A stretch of DNA of 64,000 nucleotides from Methylonatrum sp040877625 (lineage in GTDB: Bacteria; Pseudomonadota; Gammaproteobacteria; Nitrococcales; Aquisalimonadaceae): contig JBBDNK010000024.1 in NCBI GenBank assembly GCA_040877625.1, positions 62,001-126,000 of the forward strand. The letters are read 5' to 3'. This document shows, piece by piece, positions 23,901 through 31,730 of the stretch (its first letter is position 1; the number at the start of each line of letters is the position of its first letter). The notes below the pieces were generated by a model. It searched no databases. It had not been told where the DNA came from and saw only the letters and a program-made list of their open reading frames with translations. The position numbers and the translations under genes are program-made.

Positions 23901-24650
23901 ATGACCCCTTTGACCGTCGCCCTCTACGCCTTTGTACCCGCCGTGCTCATGCTCAGCGGCTTCGTCAAGGGCACCGTCGGCCTGGGCATGCCGCTAATCG
24001 TGGTCTCTCTGCTTGGCCTGGTGCTGGATCCACGTCTGGTTCTCGCCCTGCTGGTCATGCCCATTGTGATCACCAACATCTGGCAAGCTTTCAACACCGG
24101 CTTACCCTGGCAGTTGCTGAAGCGGCTCTGGCCTCTGATCATTGCGTTTGCGCTGGGTACCTGGGGTGGCGCCCATATCATCGCCAGCATCAACCCCGAC
24201 GTGCTGCTCGCGGTGCTGGGCATGATCGTCGTGGTGTTCAGCGCCATTACTCTGCTGAATCCGCATTGGCGCCTTCCCGCGCCGTGGGAAATCTGGATGG
24301 GGCCCGCGGTCGGCATGGGCTCGGGCATACTGAACGGTGTTTCGACCGTCAACGGCCCTCCCCTGGCCATGTACCTCGTCGCGCTGGACCTGAACAAGGA
24401 CGATTTCGTCGCCGCCTATGCCCTGATCGTGCTCGGCGGGTCCATCCCGCTGGCCGCATCCTACGCCTCGGTGGGTATACTGGGGTTTGAAGAGTTTCAG
24501 TGGTCATTGCTGGCACTGGTGCCGGTGTTGCTGGGATTGTGGCTGGGGCAACACGTGCGCCGCTATATCAACCCGATGCTTTTCAAGCGGATACTGCTTT
24601 ACACGCTGATCGTGCTCGGCATCAACCTGATCCGCCGCGGGCTATTCTGA
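23901..24650 (+). CDS. TauE/SafE family membrane anion exporter
   Basis: 249 residues with about eight transmembrane helices. It opens with a GFVKGTVGLGMPLI motif (about 21-34), and the second half repeats the theme with GILNGVSTVNGPPLAMYLVA (about 137-156), both typical of the TauE/SafE/DUF81 fold. Members export sulfite, sulfoacetate or other anions, and one is often placed beside sulfonate-degradation genes. Here SuyAB releases sulfite, so sulfite export is a reasonable inference; however, the upstream motif ties it more directly to the TctCBA operon. Weak ribosome site. Confidence 0.82.
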   Translation: MTPLTVALYAFVPAVLMLSGFVKGTVGLGMPLIVVSLLGLVLDPRLVLALLVMPIVITNIWQAFNTGLPWQLLKRLWPLIIAFALGTWGGAHIIASINPDVLLAVLGMIVVVFSAITLLNPHWRLPAPWEIWMGPAVGMGSGILNGVSTVNGPPLAMYLVALDLNKDDFVAAYALIVLGGSIPLAASYASVGILGFEEFQWSLLALVPVLLGLWLGQHVRRYINPMLFKRILLYTLIVLGINLIRRGLF

Positions 24651-24726
24651 CCCGATCGCCTTCGGGCGGAAGACACTTCCTGATCCCACCGCCGCAAGAC
24701 TATCGGCGGCCCGCCACGAGATGCGC

Positions 24727-25764
24727 TCATGGCATCGTCCGTGCCAGTCCGCCAGGGAGGCGCGCCGACCCTCTAAGGACCAGATCTCCCGGAATCACCA
24801 CATTGTGTCGCTGCACGCGCTCGTTGCTGACCTGGCCCAGCAGAATATTGATGGCCGCGTCGACCATGGGCTCCACGGCCTGCTCGACCGTGGTCAGGTC
24901 ATAGGCGGGCCAGGCGGCCTGGGGCACGTCGTCATAGCCCACCACTGATACATCCTCGGGCACTTTCAGCCGCAGCTCATGGCGCAGGACATCCATGACC
25001 GCCAATGCCATGTGATCGTTTGCAACGAATACCGCGTCGGGGCGGTCCGGCGGCGCGCGATCACTGAACATCTCGCGTGCCGCCTGGGCAGCACGGTCGT
25101 ACGAATAGGCACCATCGGCCTGCCCCCAGCAAGCTCGCCCTGCCTCCGACAAGGCCTTGATCAGCCCGGCCCAGCGGTCCTTGTTGGTCGACGCATCGGA
25201 CGCCCCGGCAATGTATGCAATGCGCTCATGGCCGGCGGCCACCAGAAACTCCCCGACCGCCACGCCGCCGGCGTAGTTGTCGGAGGTCACGCTACTATTC
25301 GGCGAGCCGGGAATGTATCGGTTGAATAACACGATCGGTATCCCCGCGGCCTCGCATTCCTTTGCAAGAACGGAGGACAGGGTAGCGGACGCCATCAGAA
25401 TTCCGGCGACCTGGTACTGCAGAATTTCCTGCAGCACATCATCCGCGCCACCCGGCGCTGCCAGGAAGAGCATCACATGGTAGCCCTTGCGCTGCAGACC
25501 GCGGGATAGCAGCTCCAGCACGCGCGGATAGAAGGAGTTATCCAGGTAGGCAAGCACGACCGCGATGATCCGCGAATTGCGCGTGATCAGCGAGCGCGCG
25601 AAGGCATTCGGCCTGTATCCGAGGCTCTTGGCCGCCTCCAGAACCTTGCGCTTGGTTTCGGGCGCAACACTCGCCCCAAGCGTAAACGTGCGGCTGACAG
25701 CCGATTGCGATACATTCGCGAGGCGTGCGACATCAGCGGATGTGGGTCGTGATTTTCTGGTCAT
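24727..25764 (-). CDS. LacI-family transcriptional regulator
   Basis: 345 residues. N-terminal helix-turn-helix with hinge: TSADVARLANVSQSAVSRTF (about 8-27), then AAKSLGYRPNAFARSL. The periplasmic-binding-protein-like effector domain fills the rest, with VGYDDVPQAAWPAYDLTTVEQ near the end. It starts 1 bp after the SDR gene and is the last gene of hpsN-SDR-lacI. Two TGxATACGxATGCA operators in the divergent hpsN/sulfatase promoter region are its likely targets, so it probably represses both arms and itself. Confidence 0.88.
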   Translation of the reverse strand: MTRKSRPTSADVARLANVSQSAVSRTFTLGASVAPETKRKVLEAAKSLGYRPNAFARSLITRNSRIIAVVLAYLDNSFYPRVLELLSRGLQRKGYHVMLFLAAPGGADDVLQEILQYQVAGILMASATLSSVLAKECEAAGIPIVLFNRYIPGSPNSSVTSDNYAGGVAVGEFLVAAGHERIAYIAGASDASTNKDRWAGLIKALSEAGRACWGQADGAYSYDRAAQAAREMFSDRAPPDRPDAVFVANDHMALAVMDVLRHELRLKVPEDVSVVGYDDVPQAAWPAYDLTTVEQAVEPMVDAAINILLGQVSNERVQRHNVVIPGDLVLRGSARLPGGLARTMP

Positions 25765-25765
25765 T

Positions 25766-26545
25766 TCAGACTGCGGTCCACCCCCCGTCCACCAGGATGG
25801 CCGAGCCGGTTATAAGCGCGGCCGCATCCGACGCCAGAAACACCGCGGGCCCCATGATGTCCTCCAGCTGACCGACGCGCCCCAGCGCGATCTTTGACAC
25901 CACGAACTCCCTGAACGCGTCCTCGGCCAGCATGGGTTGCGTCATGGGCGTCTCGATGAAGGTCGGGCACAGGGTATTAACGCGAATACCGCCAGCGCCA
26001 TACTCCCAGGCCAGTGCCTTCGTCCATCCCTCCACGGCGTGTTTCGTCGCGCAATACACGGTTCGCTTCGGCCCGCCGACATGCCCCATCTGTGATGAAA
26101 CGTTGATTATCGAACCAGTGCGGCCCGCCCGGCGCAAGGACTCCGCCACTTCGCGCGCGGCAAAGAAGGCGGCTTTGACATTCAGAGCCATCATCGCATC
26201 GAAATCGTTTTCCGTAACGTCCGCAGCCAGCGCGGGCCGATTCATGCCGGCGCTGTTGAACAGGATATCAAACACGCCATTCGCGCGAATAAACCGCTCC
26301 AGCCCGGCCAGATCGGTCACATCAAGGGCATGCGCCTCAGCCCGCCCACCGGCCTGGGTTATCGCGGCCGCCACGGATTCGATCTCATCCCCGCTGCGAG
26401 CGACCAGCAGGACATGGGCTCCAGCTTCAGCCAGAGCCGCTGCCGCGGCAAGGCCGATACCACGTCCCGCACCGGTCACTAAAGCCCGCTTGCCATTCAG
26501 GCGGAACGAAGGTGTGCGCGGCAAGTCACTCATGGCTGGTCCCAT
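25766..26545 (-). CDS. short-chain dehydrogenase/reductase, candidate DHPS 2-dehydrogenase
   Basis: 259 residues. The classical SDR marks are TGAGRGIG (about 26-33, NAD(P) binding), NSAG in place of NNAG, and catalytic Ser in NVSSQMG with YCATK (Tyr-x3-Lys). C-terminal GSAILVDGGWTA is typical. ATG directly follows the hpsN-like stop (TGAATG), so translation is coupled; a Met four codons on is an alternative. DHPS degraders carry two 2-dehydrogenases (HpsO, HpsP) that interconvert DHPS enantiomers before HpsN acts. This protein and the SDR at 33039 could fill those roles; that assignment is inference from context. Confidence 0.75.
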   Translation of the reverse strand: MGPAMSDLPRTPSFRLNGKRALVTGAGRGIGLAAAAALAEAGAHVLLVARSGDEIESVAAAITQAGGRAEAHALDVTDLAGLERFIRANGVFDILFNSAGMNRPALAADVTENDFDAMMALNVKAAFFAAREVAESLRRAGRTGSIINVSSQMGHVGGPKRTVYCATKHAVEGWTKALAWEYGAGGIRVNTLCPTFIETPMTQPMLAEDAFREFVVSKIALGRVGQLEDIMGPAVFLASDAAALITGSAILVDGGWTAV

Positions 26546-27856
26546 TCAGCGTCCAACGGCACTATAAGGCTTCACATCCCGGTGTCCATAACGGCGCACC
26601 CGAATATTAGCCTGCTCTCCATGCCCGGCGAAACCTTCGATGGCACAAAGCCGGGAACAATATTCCCCAACCATGGCGGACGCTTCGTCGGTAAGAACGC
26701 GCTGATACGTACACGTCTTCAGGAACTTGCCGACCCAAAGCCCACCCGTGTAACGGGCGGCACGCTTGGTGGGCAAGGTGTGGTTGGTCCCGATCACCTT
26801 GTCACCGAAGGCAACATTGGTGCGCGGCCCAAGGAACAACGCGCCGTAGTTCTGCATGTTGTCCAGGAAGTAATCCGGCGTGCGCGTCATGACCTGTACA
26901 TGCTCGTATGCCAGCTCATTGGCGATCTGCACAATTTCCTCGTCGCTATCGCAGACGATGACTTCGCCCCATTCCGCCCACGACTGGCGCGCAACTTCAG
27001 CCGTCGGAAGGACTTGCAATTGACGGTCTATCTCGGCCAGCGTGGCGCGCGCGAGGCTCTCCGACGTCGTCAGCAGCGTCGCCGGCGAGGTCGGCCCGTG
27101 TTCGGCCTGGCCGAGCAGATCCACCGCGCACAGTTCTCCATCGACGCTGTCGTCGGCGATGACCAGAGTCTCGGTTGGCCCGGCGAAGAGATCGATCCCG
27201 ACCCGACCGAAGAGCTGCCGTTTGGCTTCCGCAACGAACACGTTGCCAGGGCCGACCAGCATGTCCACCGGCGCCATCGATTCGGTACCAATGGCCATCG
27301 CACCAACAGCCTGTATGCCGCCAAGCACAAGGATTTCATCCGCCCCGCCGAGATGCATCGCGGCGATGGTCGCCGGATGCGGCTTGCCACCCGTTGGCGG
27401 AGCCGCAGCCACAACGCGCCGTACGCCGGCGACTTTCGCTGTGATCACACTCATGTGCGCCGACGCCACCATCGGATACTTGCCACCGGGCACGTAGCAA
27501 CCGACCGAGTCGACGGGCACGTTTCGATGCCCGAGAATGACGCCGTCCAGCGTCTCGACCTCAAGATCCCTTATGCACTCGCGCTGTTTCTCGGCGAACC
27601 GTCTGATCTGGGTCTGGGCAAACCGTATGTCCTCCAGATCGCGCCTGGAAACCAGCGACATGGCAGCCTCGATTTCCTGCTCCGAGAGTCTGAAGTTTGG
27701 CGGCGACCAGTTATCGAACTTCTCGGAAAGCTCGCGTACCGCGGCTTCACCGCGAAGCTCAATGTCGGACAGGATCGCTTCAACCGTCTGTCGTACTTTC
27801 GCATCCGCCGCAGCTATCTCGGTTGGTTTCTTGCCCTTCTTCAGATACCTGACCAT
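26546..27856 (-). CDS. hpsN: HisD-like dehydrogenase, probable (R)-DHPS 3-dehydrogenase
   Basis: 436 residues from MVRYLKKGKK (GAGAGG site). The histidinol dehydrogenase fold is clear: zinc ligands Gln250 and His253 in LGQAEHGPTSPA, Asp352 in GDKV, and His411 in GHGE; catalytic pair Glu319/His320 in YEHVQV, with His359 in GTNHTLPT. Features of the HpsN group rather than true HisD are CYVPGGKYPMVASAHMS (120-136) and the TYQRVLTDEAS region. HpsN oxidises the C3 alcohol of (R)-2,3-dihydroxypropanesulfonate to the carboxylate with two NAD+, giving (R)-sulfolactate, exactly the substrate of SuyAB encoded 22 kb away. No histidine genes are nearby. It heads a leftward operon with an SDR and a LacI regulator. 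Confidence 0.8.
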   Translation of the reverse strand: MVRYLKKGKKPTEIAAADAKVRQTVEAILSDIELRGEAAVRELSEKFDNWSPPNFRLSEQEIEAAMSLVSRRDLEDIRFAQTQIRRFAEKQRECIRDLEVETLDGVILGHRNVPVDSVGCYVPGGKYPMVASAHMSVITAKVAGVRRVVAAAPPTGGKPHPATIAAMHLGGADEILVLGGIQAVGAMAIGTESMAPVDMLVGPGNVFVAEAKRQLFGRVGIDLFAGPTETLVIADDSVDGELCAVDLLGQAEHGPTSPATLLTTSESLARATLAEIDRQLQVLPTAEVARQSWAEWGEVIVCDSDEEIVQIANELAYEHVQVMTRTPDYFLDNMQNYGALFLGPRTNVAFGDKVIGTNHTLPTKRAARYTGGLWVGKFLKTCTYQRVLTDEASAMVGEYCSRLCAIEGFAGHGEQANIRVRRYGHRDVKPYSAVGR

Positions 27857-27887
27857 GACTATCCTCTCGAATTTATGACGCGCGGAA

Positions 27888-27901
27888 TGAATACGTATGC
27901 A
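27888..27901. promoter_or_regulatory. LacI-type operator, hpsN side
   Basis: TGAATACGTATGCA, a near-palindrome matching 28188-28201 at 12 of 14 positions, located 31 bp upstream of the hpsN-like start codon. Its core is of the kind bound by LacI-family proteins, and the regulator gene ends this operon. Confidence 0.6.
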
Positions 27902-28158
27902 AACATAACGCAAGAGATTTACCAAGGCAAGCCGATGCCGGGAACGGCCCGTCAGCCTCAGTTGAATTGGCGAAGTCGCCCTGATTAATCGGCAGCGCAA
28001 ATCGACCATCATGCAAATGCATCTATATTTGACGCCAATGATGGCAGTTCCAACCGCTCTGAACAAAATCGCGGAAACGACCGTTCGCCCGATGCATCGC
28101 GTCGATGAAACCCACAATCGGCAATAGCCACTCCCGCCCTTCTCCCCGAATTACGTAG

Positions 28159-28203
28159 TTGACACCCGTGTTTTGTCGCGTTAAAAATGCATACGAATGC
28201 ATT
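28159..28203 (+). promoter_or_regulatory. sulfatase-TRAP operon promoter overlapped by LacI-type operator
   Basis: A perfect -35 TTGACA (28159-28164), 17-bp spacer and -10-like TAAAAA (28182-28187) are followed at once by the palindrome AATGCAT-ACGA-ATGCATT (28186-28203). The operator covers the -10 edge and start region, a textbook repression arrangement. It is 43 bp upstream of the sulfatase ATG. The rest of the 27857-28245 divergent gap holds no other feature I can support. Confidence 0.65.
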
Positions 28204-28245
28204 GCCGTTCCTGTTCAACTGCAGCTTTCCAAGGATTTGCTTCAC

Positions 28246-29736
28246 ATGACTAATCGCCCCAACGTACTGCTGATCTCGACCGATCAATGGCCCGGGTACC
28301 TTCTGGGCGCAGCTGGCCACCCTGTGGTCAAGACGCCGACGCTGGACGAACTGGCCCGCTGCGGCACGCGTTTTACCAATCTGTTTCAGGAATGCCCGGT
28401 TTGCATCCCGGCACGGCGCACCCTGTACACGGGGTTATCACCCCGTAGCCACGGTGATCGCATGTACAAGGACAAGCTGGAGATGCCCGAGGTGCCGACC
28501 ATGGCGCAGGCGTTCAGAGACAACGGTTATCAGGCCGCCGCCGTCGGCAAAATGCACGTCTATCCACAGCGTAACCGGATCGGCTTTGACGACGTCATCC
28601 TCGACGAGGAAGGCCGCACCATGTACGGCGTCACCGATGATTACGAGATCTTCCTGGGCGACCAGGGCTACCCGGGCAAGCAGTTCATGCACGGCATGAG
28701 CAATAACGACTACGTCAACCGTCCCTGGCATCTACCGGAGCATTGCCACCCGACCAACTGGGCCACGCAGCAGATGACGCGCACCATCAAGCGACGCGAT
28801 CCCACCCGGCCTTCGTTCTGGTTCTGCTCCTATCGTCACCCTCACCCGCCGCTAACGCCGTTGGCGGAGTACCTGGAAATGTATCCACGCGAGGAGATCG
28901 ACGCACCGCTGAAGGGCGAATGGGCGGCCGGGTCCGATCTTCCGCACGCCGTCGCCGCCGCGGTCTACCGGGGCAGCAAACATGATGAAAAAGCCATCGT
29001 CGACATTCGCCGCGCGTTCTACGCCTTATGCACGCACATCGATCACCAGATTCGCGTGCTCATGGGGACGCTGCGCGAAGAGGGAATTCTCGACGATACG
29101 ATCATTTGCTTTACCTCGGATCACGGCGACATGCTCGGCCGACATAACATGTGGGCCAAACGGATACTGTATGGACCGGCAGTAAAGAGCCCGCTGATCC
29201 TGGTTGGCACCCGCAACGCCGCGAACCGAATCGCCGAGGCGGCCGTGGACGATCGCCTGGTCGGCTGGCGCGATATCATGCCTACCCTGCTGGATCTCTG
29301 CGACATTGAGCCACCCGCGCATTGCGAAGGCGAGTCGCTGCTCGGTAAAAGCAGGCGCGAGTATCTCTACAGCGAAGTCGCGGACGATGTGCACGCCAGC
29401 CGCATGGTTACCGACGGGGCCTACAAACTGATCTATTACCCGGTCGGCAATGTATCCCAGCTGTTCAACCTCAAGGACGACCCCAACGAATTGAAGAATG
29501 TCGCCTCCGACCCGGGCATGCGCGATGTTCTGAGTCGAATGCAACGCTGGCTGGCGCAGGAACTCTACGACGGCGACGAGGCGTGGGTGCGTAACGGCGA
29601 GTTCGTGGGCCTGCCGGCAAAACCCTTTGAACCCGCTGGTAACAGGACGCTGGGCGCACAGCGCGGCGACCATTGGCCCTCAGCGCCAATCGTTGATATC
29701 CCCCAGATCGAATGGGTACCGGAAAAGAAAAGCTAG
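28246..29736 (+). CDS. type I sulfatase (formylglycine-dependent)
   Basis: 496 residues, no signal peptide, so cytoplasmic. N-terminal metal site RPNVLLISTDQWPG (about 4-17). The formylglycine signature C-x-P-x-R is CIPARRTLYTGLSP (about residues 54-67), with the Cys converted by a maturase that is not in this window. Further conserved parts are AVGKMHVYP (Lys/His), YRHPHPPLTP and TSDHGDMLGRHNMW (metal Asp/His). It hydrolyses a sulfate (or possibly a phosphonate/sulfonate) monoester; the substrate is unknown. As the first gene of the operon with the TRAP importer, it presumably acts on the imported compound. Start chosen at MTNRPNVLL, since upstream codons overlap the promoter. Confidence 0.87.
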   Translation: MTNRPNVLLISTDQWPGYLLGAAGHPVVKTPTLDELARCGTRFTNLFQECPVCIPARRTLYTGLSPRSHGDRMYKDKLEMPEVPTMAQAFRDNGYQAAAVGKMHVYPQRNRIGFDDVILDEEGRTMYGVTDDYEIFLGDQGYPGKQFMHGMSNNDYVNRPWHLPEHCHPTNWATQQMTRTIKRRDPTRPSFWFCSYRHPHPPLTPLAEYLEMYPREEIDAPLKGEWAAGSDLPHAVAAAVYRGSKHDEKAIVDIRRAFYALCTHIDHQIRVLMGTLREEGILDDTIICFTSDHGDMLGRHNMWAKRILYGPAVKSPLILVGTRNAANRIAEAAVDDRLVGWRDIMPTLLDLCDIEPPAHCEGESLLGKSRREYLYSEVADDVHASRMVTDGAYKLIYYPVGNVSQLFNLKDDPNELKNVASDPGMRDVLSRMQRWLAQELYDGDEAWVRNGEFVGLPAKPFEPAGNRTLGAQRGDHWPSAPIVDIPQIEWVPEKKS

Positions 29737-29784
29737 CCACCGCGTACTGGTGATTATTGAAAGGCTAAACGAGGAGGAGCAGAC

Positions 29785-30996
29785 ATGAAGAAGAAACATC
29801 ACATATCAGACGATCCACGTTCCATTACCCGCCGCGAGTTGCTGGTGACAGCGGCCAAATACAGCGTCGGCGCAGCAACGCTGGGGCTGGCATACACGCT
29901 CAGCGGCGGTGCCATCAGCCTGGCGGAAGCCGCCCGTAGCGAGGACGCCAAGAGAAAGGCTGCAAAGCACGTTCTTACCCTCGGTCACGATGGCCTGCTG
30001 GACAAGTTTCCAGGCCGCGCCGGCACACCCCATACCAGTTGGATTCACGGCACGCTGGATTTCAAGGACTACATCGAGCGTAACAGCAACGGCCAGATCT
30101 ACGTCAGCGTTCACGACGGCGGCGAACTGGGCTCCCAGACCACTGCGCTGAATAAAGTACAGCAAGGGGTCATGCAGGGCGGCTCCTGTTCCACGCAGAA
30201 CGGGGCGCAGTTGGCGCCAATCTGGAACGTTATAGATATCCCCTACGTGATCGGTGACGAAGAGAACGTCTGGAAGCTGATCTACAGCAAGGACTTCAAC
30301 GACACGGTCCGGGCCGCATCCGAAAAGCGCCATCTGACCATGGCCTACACCATGCCGATCAAGCGCTGGATCGAGATGTCCGTTGCCCTCGACGAACGTG
30401 TGCTGCTCCCGGAGGATCTGCGCGGTACGAAGATGCGCGTCACCGGATCCCGTCTGGAACAGGCCGCTTTCGACATCCTGCCTGCGAACCCCACGCCGAT
30501 AGCCTGGTCGGAAGTGTATTCCGCCCTCAAGGACGGCGCGATCGACGGCATCCATATCAGTGCCGGCTCAGTGCACGACGCCGGTATGGCGCCGGTTATC
30601 GGCCAGATCGTAAATACCGGCTGGATGTACAACTTCGACTCCACCTTCCTGAACACGCGCTGGCTTAATTCTCTGGGCCCGGATCTCAAGGAAGTCGTGA
30701 TGCAGGGCTCCTTCCATGCGCAGAAGAAGATTCACGACGACTACGAGGTAATTCTTCGAGACGCCATCGGCGTGCTGCCGGAATCAGCCGACAACGTCGG
30801 CTGGAAAGGCGCCGGCACCGACGTCACCTTCCTGACCGACACACAGCTGCAGGCGTGGAAGGATTACCTCTCGGTTGAAAACAACAGCGAGCTGCTTAAC
30901 GGCCTGATCGATGAATTCGGCAGGGAGGAATACGAGACGGTCAAATCGGTCGTGGCGCAATCCGGCGGCGGCGAGCCCAAGCCGTGGTGGACGTGA
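29785..30996 (+). CDS. TRAP transporter substrate-binding protein (DctP family)
   Basis: 403 residues. The N-terminus carries a twin-arginine-like signal (SITRRELLVTAAKYSVG, about 13-29, then a hydrophobic stretch), suggesting export in folded form by Tat, less common for DctP. The binding-protein fold follows, with AFDILPANPTPIAWSEVYSA and KDGAIDGIHI, the region containing the family's ligand-binding segment. A GAGGAG site precedes the ATG. DctQ and DctM follow after a hairpin-bearing gap. A C3 sulfonate such as DHPS is the favoured ligand by context (TRAP importers accompany hpsN elsewhere). Confidence 0.87.
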   Translation: MKKKHHISDDPRSITRRELLVTAAKYSVGAATLGLAYTLSGGAISLAEAARSEDAKRKAAKHVLTLGHDGLLDKFPGRAGTPHTSWIHGTLDFKDYIERNSNGQIYVSVHDGGELGSQTTALNKVQQGVMQGGSCSTQNGAQLAPIWNVIDIPYVIGDEENVWKLIYSKDFNDTVRAASEKRHLTMAYTMPIKRWIEMSVALDERVLLPEDLRGTKMRVTGSRLEQAAFDILPANPTPIAWSEVYSALKDGAIDGIHISAGSVHDAGMAPVIGQIVNTGWMYNFDSTFLNTRWLNSLGPDLKEVVMQGSFHAQKKIHDDYEVILRDAIGVLPESADNVGWKGAGTDVTFLTDTQLQAWKDYLSVENNSELLNGLIDEFGREEYETVKSVVAQSGGGEPKPWWT

Positions 30997-31044
30997 CGGG
31001 TACTCGCACCCGCCGGTTCGATTATATCCTCAATGCTGGTGGTG

Positions 31045-31071
31045 CCGCGGGCCGCTGAACGCGGCCCGCGG
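31045..31071. terminator. GC-rich hairpin between dctP and dctQ, possible attenuator
   Basis: CCGCGGGCCGC (31045-31055), a 5-base loop TGAAC, and GCGGCCCGCGG (31061-31071): an 11-bp perfect stem. No T-run follows. It may stabilise the dctP mRNA or reduce readthrough, so that the binding protein is made in excess over the permease. The rest of the 194-bp gap is unremarkable. Confidence 0.5.
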
Positions 31072-31190
31072 TTCACCGACGTCTGCCTACGGGGCCTGGT
31101 TGCCCCGTAAGCATGTCTACGGGTGCAGCGCCGATGTGAGATTGGCGTCGTTCGCGGTGCCCGGGGTGCAGTCCCGAAGCGGAGCAACCG

Positions 31191-31706
31191 ATGAAAAATT
31201 TCATTCGGACAATCGACACCAAACTGGAAGACGCTCTAAGCATCGTATTGTACGGCTATATCATCACCATCGTCTTTCTGGAGGTGATCTACCGGTACGG
31301 TCTGAACAACTCCATCGTATGGGCGGAAGAGACCGCGATATACGCATTTATCTGGCTCACCTACATATCAATGGCGGCGGTGGCAAAAAGTCGTTCCCAT
31401 CTTTGCTTCACCCTGATAAGAGACGCACTGCCAAGGCCCCTGCAACTGGCCCTGTTACTCCTGTCGGACGTACTGCTTATCGTGGTTAGCACGGTCATCA
31501 TCGTATATGCCTATGATGGCGTGTCCCTCAATATCCTCTTCGAGCAGGAAATGATCGGCCTGAGACTGCCGTTGTGGGTTGCGACAATAGCCGTCCCCGC
31601 AGGATGGTTCCTCGTCCTGCTGAGAACAGTCCAACGCGCGGTTATCTCCATCAACGACTATAGAGCCGGCGTCAACCTGCAAATCCAAACCGAGGCTCTG
31701 GACTGA
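31191..31706 (+). CDS. TRAP transporter small permease (DctQ family)
   Basis: 171 residues with four transmembrane helices. The first helix region YGYIITIVFLEVIYRYG and the motif VWAEETAIYAFIWLTYISMA (about 44-63) are characteristic of DctQ, where WxEE marks the helix 2 start. It stabilises the DctM permease. A GGAG site precedes the ATG; DctM starts 24 bp downstream. Confidence 0.87.
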   Translation: MKNFIRTIDTKLEDALSIVLYGYIITIVFLEVIYRYGLNNSIVWAEETAIYAFIWLTYISMAAVAKSRSHLCFTLIRDALPRPLQLALLLLSDVLLIVVSTVIIVYAYDGVSLNILFEQEMIGLRLPLWVATIAVPAGWFLVLLRTVQRAVISINDYRAGVNLQIQTEALD

Positions 31707-31730
31707 CAACGTTCCGGAGGGGGGAGAGCC

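Noticed and set aside
26546..27856. Annotation as ordinary histidinol dehydrogenase (hisD)
   Set aside because: No histidine genes nearby, the GGKYPMVASAHMS segment differs from biosynthetic HisD, and the context is sulfonate catabolism.
26582..27988. 468-codon plus-strand frame opposite the hpsN-like gene
   Set aside because: No domain recognisable, runs through the divergent promoter, and the minus-strand gene has intact zinc and catalytic residues.
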